This document shows positions 1 to 10,000 of a stretch of 20,286 nucleotides of DNA, piece by piece. This DNA is from Bacteroidales bacterium UBA4353 (GTDB lineage: Bacteria; Bacteroidota; Bacteroidia; Bacteroidales; Paludibacteraceae): positions 1-20,286 of the forward strand of contig DGSV01000038.1 in NCBI GenBank assembly GCA_002394025.1, read 5' to 3'. Each line of letters opens with the position of its first letter. Position 1 is the first letter of the stretch. Under the pieces are notes generated by a model. That model saw nothing but the letters and a program-made list of their open reading frames with translations, did no database searches and was not told where the DNA came from. The position numbers and the translations under genes are program-made.

Positions 1-1072
1 CAGCCCAGTCCATGGCTCTTACGCCGATTTTGGCGTTAAAGGTACCGCCGGAGATTGTCGTCTGGCCGCCGCGTATGCTCACGGCTTGGAAACCTGCGCA
101 GTTAATTGTGCCACCGGAGATGGTCGTGGTACCATTTTCTGCCGTTTTTACGGCATAGACGTTGGCTCCAGACGCATTATCGGTGGTTGATGTTATCGTG
201 CCGCCGGAGATGGTAGTGTTGGCACCGCTGCCGACATATACCGCATTTGACGCGTCTGAGGTCTGAACAGTGGTGTGCGTTGATACCGTACCGCCGGAAA
301 CAGTGGTCGTAGTAGCTCCTAAGGAAAAAATGCCAAAGGCGCCAATCTGAGCCGTGGCGGACAGAGTGGCAGCATCGGCAACTGTCAGGGTGCCTTTATT
401 TTGCGAAACTCCGCACGCCCAGCTTGCTGCTGTGGCGCTGACTTTGGCTGTGCCGGAGATGTTGACGGTTGTATTCGCCACCTCTTGCGATATGGCGTAT
501 GCCGTATTGCCGAGAGTTTCGGTAATGTCGGTGGCAGCGCTCAACTCGCCGCCGGAAATGTTGGCGACACTGTTGCTACCGTATATATAAAGGCCCTTGA
601 CATTGTTGGGGGCATGAACCTCTATCTTACCGCCGGTTTGAACGAAGGTTCCGCCGTTGGTATTGAGGCAGACGCCGACTGTTGTATTTGTTCCTGAGTT
701 TCTGACGCATAGAGTGCCTGACTGCAATTCCAGCGTAGCACCGTTATTAACGTTTATGCCCCATACTGAGTTGCCGGCATCTTCACGCAGCAGTTTTCCG
801 CCTGTTGCGCTGTCTTTGATGGTCAGTTTTGTTCCGGCCTTGGTAACATCAATCATACCGAATGTCATGCCTCCCGCGGCGCTCGTTATCGTCTTGCCGT
901 TGAGGTCGAGAATGCCCTGCCAGTTATTGACAGCGTTGCTCAAAATCCATCGTTGAGCAAGCGTGGCGTCGTTGAGCATGGTGATAGTGGGCGCTGCTTG
1001 TGTATTGGCGAAATTGAGGGCACGGTCAAGATCGCAGAAATATCTGTCGTTGCCTGCTGCCGTTACCTTGGC
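1..1072 (-). repeat. Giant protein super-module 5, cut by window edge (residues 3326 on)
   Basis: The header AKVTAAGNDRYF is followed by ALNFANT and PTITMLNDA, then GILDLNGK (L3380) and KLTIKDSA. About seven GG-turn units are visible (TNGGT, ISGGE, VSGGT, three ISGGT) before the frame leaves the window still open. Whether further modules or a C-terminal sorting domain follow cannot be seen. Confidence 0.7.
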
Positions 1073-4000
1073 CACATAGTGCGGTTTGACGACGTAGCGG
1101 TATCCTTGTGCGTACTCGGGGTCGGCTTCGGTGAGCGCCACCACGTCGCAGCTGTCGGCCTTATGCACAGCGAGCTGGTTGTCATTGACGTAGTAACCAC
1201 CTATAAGAGCCGTAAGCTTGGTATCGGTATCAGGTGTATAGATGTTATATCCCGTGGAAGTGTTCGACGCCTGAGTTCCGCGCAGAGATTTGAACTTACC
1301 GCCATTGACAAGAAGTTGTGCCGTGGCGTTGCCGTAGGTTCCTGTTTGCGTATTATCCTGACGCAGAGCGATGATATCCGCATTGCTGTTATTACCGATA
1401 AATATAAATTCGCCGTCGTTGATTGTTATCTTGGCGTTCATGGCATATCCCGGATCGCCGCCATAGGGCTGTGTTGACAGTGCTCCTTGCGACCATATTC
1501 CTATCAGACCTTGATCGGATTTCACGTTGAATGTTCCGCCATTGATTTCTACCTCTGCGAGGTTCTTGGAGGCGTCGGCATCGCAATAGCTTGAACTGTT
1601 CCAAGGTCCCGCGATAATGCCACGGCACCTTGTATAGCTGTTGACGTTGAACACGGGATTACCTGATATGGTTGTTTTGCCGCGGTAGCAGGATATGCCT
1701 ACGGGTCCTGAGTGTTGGTAGATGGTGAATGTACCTCCCGTTACGTTGAGCGTACCCCATGAGCGCATCAGGTCAACATTACCGGCATTTACCACATACT
1801 CGCCGTCGTTTCTTGTATCCACGAGGAACGTACCGCCGGAGATGTTAGCCTCGCCCTTGCTCTCCGCCACGATATGATGCGGGGTGGCGGTGTCGAAGAT
1901 ACGCGCGGCATTGACCTGCAGGGCAAACACTTGCGTGGCGGCGGTCGATGAACATGTGGCGTAGAAGTTGCCGCCGCTCACATTGAGAATGCCGTGGGCA
2001 TAGGCATACTCCTCGCCTATCAGTTTGGCGACGCCCGTTGACTGCGATGTTATCGCTGTTGTGTAGTCTGACGTGGCTGTGAATGTGCCTCCAGTGATGT
2101 TGAGCACGCCGTTGATGGTATTCTCTTTCGTGCTCCCTATCCATCCGCTGGAGTATGCCGCGGTGGCGATTGTTGCCGTGCTGCCGACAGCCTTGGCTTC
2201 AAAAGTGCCGCCGGAGATGGTGCCGGTGTTGCATACCTGATATATGGCATAGGCTCCGGCGCCCTTGGTGACTGTGGCTTTGACGGTGCCGGAGCTGACA
2301 TTGACTTCGCCGAAGGCATATATCGCGTAGGCTTGCTTGAGGGCTTTGGACTCTATGGTGCCGCCCGTGACGGTAATCTTTGAGGTGGTTTCGAGGCTGT
2401 TATGAATGGCTATTGCCGGCTGCCATTCGGCGGCGTCAGAGGTGTTCTCACAATATATCGTGCCTTCTTCCAGTATCACCTCGCCGCGGTATATCTCAAC
2501 AGCGTAGATGCTGGAGTTATGGGAGCGCTTCTTATAGACGCTGCCGCCTTTAGCCGCCGAGTTGTCCGTGATAGTCAGTGTGGCGTCCGGCTTGTTGACA
2601 TAGATGACATAGGACGAGTTGTTGTCTTCGAGTCGGAAGTTGTTGAGGTCGAGCGTGGTGCGCGCGTCGGCTACCGCGGGGCGATAGATGATATAGTCGT
2701 TAAGAGAGACGTCATTGAGCAGTCGGATGGTGCTGTTGGCATTTTCTTGCGCCGCAGCCCATGCTTCGCCGAATTCGGCATAGCGTGTCCAGGCTCCGTT
2801 GCCGACTTTGACTTCCGCCTCATAGTATTCTCCTGTGGCGGTGTATGTCGCGTCACCGTAGATTGGAGCCGGCGCGGGGCTCCAGCCCGTGAAGTAATAG
2901 GTCTTGCCATCTGCCGCCACGAAGTCGGTGACGGAGTTGTTGGTTGGCGTCATGCCGCTCTGCACTTGTTCTGTATGCGTATATCCCGTGCCGGCAGTCC
3001 ACGTAACGGTGTAAGGTGTGCGCAGTTCATAGGAATAGTTTCTGCCATCAGCTGTCTCGTTGATATCGTGGATGGTGGTCGTGGCGCCTTTGCGGGCATC
3101 AATTTGGTTCTTGAGTGTAGTGCCGGAGGTCTCGTTATACTTGCCGCCGTTGAGCACGAGCGTGGAAGCCGGCAAACCGGTCGGGTTCACGAGCGTAACG
3201 ATAGTGTTGCCGGAAGTGTAGAAGTAGCCGCCGTTGACGGTTACGTTGGCATTGGCTTTCAGTGTTACGCCATCTGCTGTCCTCTGCACCGATTCAACTC
3301 TGATGGCGTCAGATGTTCCCACGAAGGTGCCTCCGTTGACGGTTACCGTAGCCGTCTGCGTGGCGTCGGCATAGTCCATGGCGTACAGCGCTCTGTGGGA
3401 GTTGAACACGCCGCCGTTGATGGTTGTGTTGCCGCCTCGGGCGCACACGGCGATAGGTATGGTGCCGTTGGCAGCTGTGAAGGTGCCGCCGTTGACTTCT
3501 ACCTCGGCGCCGCCGGACACCCGCAAGCCTTCGATATTCCAGATACTGGTAGTTGTCGCTGATGTGGACCGGGCATCGAAGGTGCCGCCGTTGATGGTTA
3601 CGATGCCGTTGACGTCGGTGTAAGCGGCTATGGCCATGGTAGTGGCTGAGCGCGCCGTGAAGGTGCCGCCGTCGATGGTAATATGCCCATTATTGTTTAC
3701 CAGCAGGCAACGAGCGTTATTGCCGGTTTTAGTGGTGGCGTTGATAGCCCCTCCCGTGATGTTAGCCACGGCAGCCGTGCCATGAGAGTAAATGCCTGTG
3801 GCGCCGGAGCCGGAAGTAACATTGATGATTGCCGTGCCACTCATGTTTAGCGTGCCGTAATCCCATAGCACCACTCCGTAGTTTCCTGAGCCCCATTGAC
3901 CGGTGGCGTATTCTGTCGTGCTCCGTATTTCTCCGCCCGAGAAGTTGAACACTCCGGCTCCGCCGCAGTTATACGCACGGGCATCATTCCTTGACTGCGC

Positions 4001-7000
4001 TAACAGCACACCGCCCGTCATGGTGAACACAGAATTTGCGCCGCCACCGATAACGGCACGGGTTCCTTTGCTGCCGCTGGCAGTAGAGGTGTTTTTGGCT
4101 ATTATGGTACCTGAGGCGAGTTCCAGTTCACCGTTCTGAACATACACAGCCTGTAAGGTAACATCAGCATCAGCTGCTTGGCAGTGTCCAAACTGACCTG
4201 CCTGCTCCGCGCTGCTGTCAATGATAATAAGTTTGCTGCCTACCTTGTTGACTGTCAGGGCATAGTTATTGTTCACCGGCGTATAGTTGACGATATGTCC
4301 GTTGAGGTCAAGGGTTGTTACGGCATCGGTGAAGTACTCCTCGTCGTCATCAGTAATGCCTGCCGCCGGCGCGGGGTCATAGGTCAGCGATGCGTTGTAA
4401 TAGACATTGCTAAGCACGCGTAGCGTTGCCTGCCTGATTTTCAGCACGTTGCTCCACGCATCGGTAAGGTGCTCGTACTTCACGCCCTCGGCGACGCCGG
4501 GGAGCAGTATCTCGGCTTCGTATTTGCGGAAACGGGCATAGTATGTCACGTTATTTTTCACGGTGCTTACCGTGTCTCCCGAACCATCGGCTATGGTGTT
4601 CCAGCCGAGGAACTCATAGGTATTACCGTCGTTGATGACCGGCACGGAGCCGAAGTCGGGCATCTGGTTGCGGCTGTACTGCTGAACGGTAGTGGTGCCG
4701 TTAACAGACCACGTGACGTTGTACAGCGAATTGACGTGATAGCGGTATCCCGCATCATATTCCGCGCCTGAGGTCAGCGCCTCAAGGGTGCTCGGCGCTA
4801 CCACGTAGTTGCCCAAGGCGCCACCGCTGTTATTGGTATAGTATCCGCCACTGATTTTGAGGTTCCCTGTAGGGGTGTTATTGTCAAGAACATTCCATGT
4901 GGAGTTGAACTTTCCGTCCAACACCGTAACATCGCCCGTCAGGGTGTAACCATTTCTGGTGACGGTGTATGACTTCACTCCGAAGCTGAGACAATTGAAA
5001 GTTCCGCCATCCACGACCACTGTGGCAGTCTGGTCAGAAGTGCCTAAACTATAATCTATCGTGATGCCATATTTGGCGCTGAAGACCGGATTACCCGTGA
5101 TGTTTGTCGTACCGCCGTAAGCGACAAGCACATTGCCGGCATCGGCTTTCTGGGTAATGTCAAAAGTGCCTCCATTGATGTCGCACGTAGCGCCTGGATA
5201 TACGCGAACACACTGCAAGTTGCCATTAGCGTAGACTGTTTGGTCTGCCGTGAATTCACCTCCGTTAATCACCACATTGCCATTGGTGTCAGCTAAAACC
5301 GCATGTGTTTGATTTTTGTATGCGTGTACATCGAACTTGCCGCTGTTGACGGTTATCGTGCCGCCACTGGCGGCTACCACGCCATTGGCGCCAAGGTCGT
5401 TTTCTGACCTGACGTCAAAGGTGCCGCCATTAACTGTTATCTGCGCTCCGGTGGCATCGGCTACCGCGCCACGGGCGTATTGGCCGCTCTCAACACGCAC
5501 ATTAAATGTGGGTTGCTGCTCCACGCTGAACTGGCATGCGCTATTGGCATAAATGCCTGTGGCATATTGCGTTTGCGCTGTTACTGAGTATGTGCCGCCG
5601 GTGATGACCGAAGCTCCTGTGCCGGTGCCCCAAACTCCATAGCAGTACTGCTTGCCGTCCACCACCACGTTGAGGTCTTGGTCGGTATTTGCCGTTCCGG
5701 CAGCGTCCACTCGTATGCCGACAGCCTTATTGGCAGCATTAGTGGCACTGATATCTCCCGCCACGAGGTTCGCAGTACCACAGACATATACGCCGGTGAC
5801 TATGCCTCCGGTAACAACGGTGCCCTGCTTCTTGGCTTCGACGGTGCCGCCGAGCATGGTGAAGGTAGCACCGGCATCGACGTGCACGCCCTCAGAGTAG
5901 TTGGCGGCGGAGTAGTTGTTGCACCTGAGCATACCGCCCTCGAGCACCAATTCGCCGGCCTGCACATGGGCGCACATCATGGTAGAGGCCAGTTCGCCGT
6001 CGTTCATCAGATAGCCATTGCCGGACGTCGAATTATCAGTGATGATGAGTTTGCAGCCCGCCTTAGAGGCATTGACGGTGAGGAACGCTGGCTTGTTATT
6101 AGCCGCAGTCGTGTGATGTCCCATCACCCAGCTATATCCGTTGAGATCAAGCACGATGGTGGAATTCTCCTGCGCGGGGTTGAAAAGCAGTTCCGTCATA
6201 TTACCGTTCTTTGTCGCTTCCGTGCCTATGTTTGACAGGATGCGGATAGTCGCCTGCTTATAGGTCATTGCGGCGTTCCATGCGCTCTGCGCGCTGTTGT
6301 AACGCGTGGTAATGCCATTGGCGATTACCTCAGCGTATATTGCCTGATAGTGCGTATAGTATGTTACGTCGCTTGCCGCGATAGCCGGCAGTTCGGCGTC
6401 ATTTAGGTATGCCGTGCCTCTATTCCACGTATCTGTACACCAGCCGTCAAACTCTCGCGTGGAATTCGTGTCATCAAGGCTTGGCATCTCACCCGTGAAC
6501 TTAGGCACTCTGCCGCTTTCAACCTTCTCGGTCTTAATTGTTGTGCCGTTATATGTTTTCCATGTTACTGTATATTCCGTGCCGGCGATTTTCTTGACAT
6601 AGCCTTCGTTAATCAGACTCACCTCTACCGTTGCGTCAAGGTCTTTGACCTCTTTGCCGGCGGGTATATATGTCGCGGCGGTGCTTGTCGGGTCGATGTT
6701 GTAGTATCCGCCCAGCATCCTGAAGTTGTCAGCCGAGGCGGCAGTGTTGTTCACGACGATATTCGCGGCGCCGGATGTCTGGCTCGCCACCTTGAACTTA
6801 CCGCCATTGACAGTACACTGAGGAGTAGTATTACCTGTGTAAGAGCCAGTGAGGGCTTCAGTAACATAAATTCCGTAACCATGGTTAGCCTTGGCTGTCA
6901 CAGAAAATTGTCCTCCATTGATTGTGGCAGTTCCTGCATCGGCGTAGTTGCCGGCGTAGTAGCCACTTTCTGTAGATGTAATACTTTTTGTCGCGCTTTT

Positions 7001-10000
7001 CACATAAACTCCCATCGCTCCTTCCGTATCAGACGACGCAGCAGCTGTTGTCTGAACATTAATAGTTCCGCCGTTGACTACCAATTCGCCATTATAAGGA
7101 CGACCGGTCTTATCAGCAGGAGCATAGCCTTGCGCATACAAACCGTATGCTATCTTGGTGGCTGTTACGTTCACGACCGTGTTGCCGCCAATGGTTACGA
7201 TGCCATCGCGCGCCATCACTCCATAAGCCGAGGTGGTCTTGGGAGTAGCATTTATTGTTCCTCCGCTGATGACCGTCGTGCCATAATTCAATATGCCAAT
7301 GGCGGTAGCTCCGCTTTGCGTTGAAACATCTATCGTACCGCCGGAGATATTAGCATGGGCAGGGTTTGAGGCTTTGACAGTGTTGGGGACGGTATTATTC
7401 ATGGTAACAGATCCACCGACATACATGCCGTGGGCGTCTTTCGTAGTTGCAATGGCCTTGACATGACCGCCTGTCATATTAAGAGTGGGACTATAAGTAG
7501 CATTCGCGTCAAGATATATTCCATAGGCAGCAGAGCTTTTGGTCTTTACCTCGATATCTGCGCCCTGTTTGACATTTATTGTTCCGCCGATAGCATAAAC
7601 ACCTTGGGCTGTAGTTACTTGCTTGGATTCCGCATAAACTTTTCCGCCATTGATATTGATTTCCGACACGGCAGAAGCGCTGATTTGGATTGCGCGAGGA
7701 TAATACGCAGAATAGGCTTCTACACTTCCGCCGTTGATGGTCAGCTTTTGTCCGGCCTCTACCAAAATTGCGGACACACACGTTGCTTTGGCAGATGTCG
7801 AATTATACTCCATGGTGTTTTCTGCGTATATGGTACCGCTGTTAAGCATCAGATGACCTTTTTTTACATCCGCGCAATACCGGCGAGTATTTGCGCTGTA
7901 CGAGAGTTTCACCATTCCCGTAGCATCGGCGCTCTGGTCGATGATGACTAATGTTGAGTTGGCGTCATTGATGGTGAGCATTGACGACACGGTGCCGCTG
8001 AGTGTGAATCCGTTGAGGTCGAGGATAGTGATTCCCTTACCGGAATATGTCAGAGCGGTTGACGTGCTAACATCCTTGAGCAGTTTGATGGTGGTACTGT
8101 TTCCAGATGCCGTACCGGAATTGGCTTCGTCGAAGGCTTCAGCAATCTTAAAATATTGCTGTGTCTCGCCCGAACGTGTCGTTTCCGCGACAGGTTCTGC
8201 CAAGGTCCATGCATTGCTGACGTATTCGTAGTAAATTCTGACATTATTGGCGTCAAAAGAATAGAACAGCGTGCCGTCCTGCTCCACGGCGAGCCAAGCA
8301 TCGTTATACCATATATACTTCTGTCCGTCAATGATATAGGCTTTTTGTTTGTCTGCAATTTTGGTTGCCGGATGCCAGTTACAGCCTTCGGAAAAGCATA
8401 TATAATACTGCGTTGCGGCATCGGTTTTATGATATGCCTCATCATCGCTATTTTTGGTGAGCGCCACGAAGGCTCCGCCTACGAAAGCTTTGCTCACTCC
8501 GTCAACGGTGTATAGGCAGTTGTCCTCTATACCACCATACTGCTCCCATGTACATCCGCCCTTAGTATAGAGTTTGTTATCAGAACCGCTATATACGTCC
8601 ACGGCTTCTTCGCCGGAACCTATTTGGGTTCCCGTGGGTTGGTATTGATGCCATGCGTTATTCATGGTGTAGTTATAGATGAAACCGTCGTTAAGCCCCT
8701 GCCACCAGTTGTCGCAGGCGTCGGCTTTGACGTTAGCCCATTGTTGGCGGTCGAGCAGTCCCGTCTTGTCGTACGACCACACGGCAGGTACGGTAGTCGT
8801 GGCACCGGCTGTGCCATAAGCATCGCCACCGGCTTTGATGTACGTGAAGTCGTAGGTGTGGTCCGCTTTCTCGGTATGCTTGCCGGCAACATACCAACGC
8901 CCATGAACGTTATGGTATGTGGTTGACGCTGCGGCTTTGGTATATGTCCCGTCGCTATTGCACATATTGGCAGCGGCGATATTCACATTTACGGCATCAG
9001 CGAGGTTCAGACACTGCGTCATGGTGGTTTTGGTGGGCAAGGTGCCATATATTATCTTGCCACCGCCGTTGCCGTTGACATTGGAGCCTTTGGCTGATGA
9101 ATAGAGACGTCCGTTAGAGCCGAATTTTAGCGTGCCATCAATAGTGAGGCGCGCATCTTCGAGCAGGTCCTTGCTCTTACCATCGCCACGGTCGTAGTGC
9201 TGAGTGAGACTTTTGCACTTGCTATCGAAATATGTGCGGTAGTAGTATTTATAACAATAAAGGTCCCAATCGTCAACATCATACAGATATAAATTGGTAT
9301 TGAGGGTCAGTGTGGCTCCGGAACGCACCTCAACCACTGAGCCGGCATGCATGGTTATGGGGTTGGAGATAGTGGCGCTGGCACCGCTGTCAAGGATTAT
9401 ATGCATATTTGCCGGCACAGGCAGATTATAGTCCTTGGAAGATATTGACACTCCCAATGCTTCGAGGTTTATGGCCGCCAGCGACGCCGAACCACGCATA
9501 GCGTAGCACACGCGGTCTGTGGTGGGGTCGTACCACTTACGCAGTGAGGCTCCGGAACCAAGATTAAAGAGCGAGCCGCTTCCGGATATCAATGGGAAGT
9601 CGATACTATGCAGTTTCCCGTCACCGAAAATGGTCCAATAGCATCTGCCCGTGGAGCCAGCATTATAGGTGATGGGAGCCTCAATATTCTGCACCGTATA
9701 GCTCTGGAAGGGGAAGAACTTCCACGAACTGCGGTTGCTGTAAATCGTTGACGATGCCGTGCCGCCACGCCATTCGCCGGCTTGGAAGAACTCCCAGATA
9801 GTAGAGCCCGACTCGGCAATTATCTCTCCCACACCGGTAGTGTTATTGCCTTGGTTCATATCCTGACCCAGTACAAAGCCCCAAGCATAGAGCGTGGATT
9901 TATTCTTGAGGTTCACGGTGCCGCCGCGAGAGAGGTCAAGCACACCGACATTGCCACAAGGCAATGACGAAGGATTTCCGCCATTGATACCAACAATAGA

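Noticed and set aside
2402..3562. 386-codon plus-strand open frame opposite the giant gene
   Set aside because: It lies wholly antisense to the repeat modules. Its openness follows from the codon pattern of the GG repeats, and its translation shows no domain, signal peptide or promoter.
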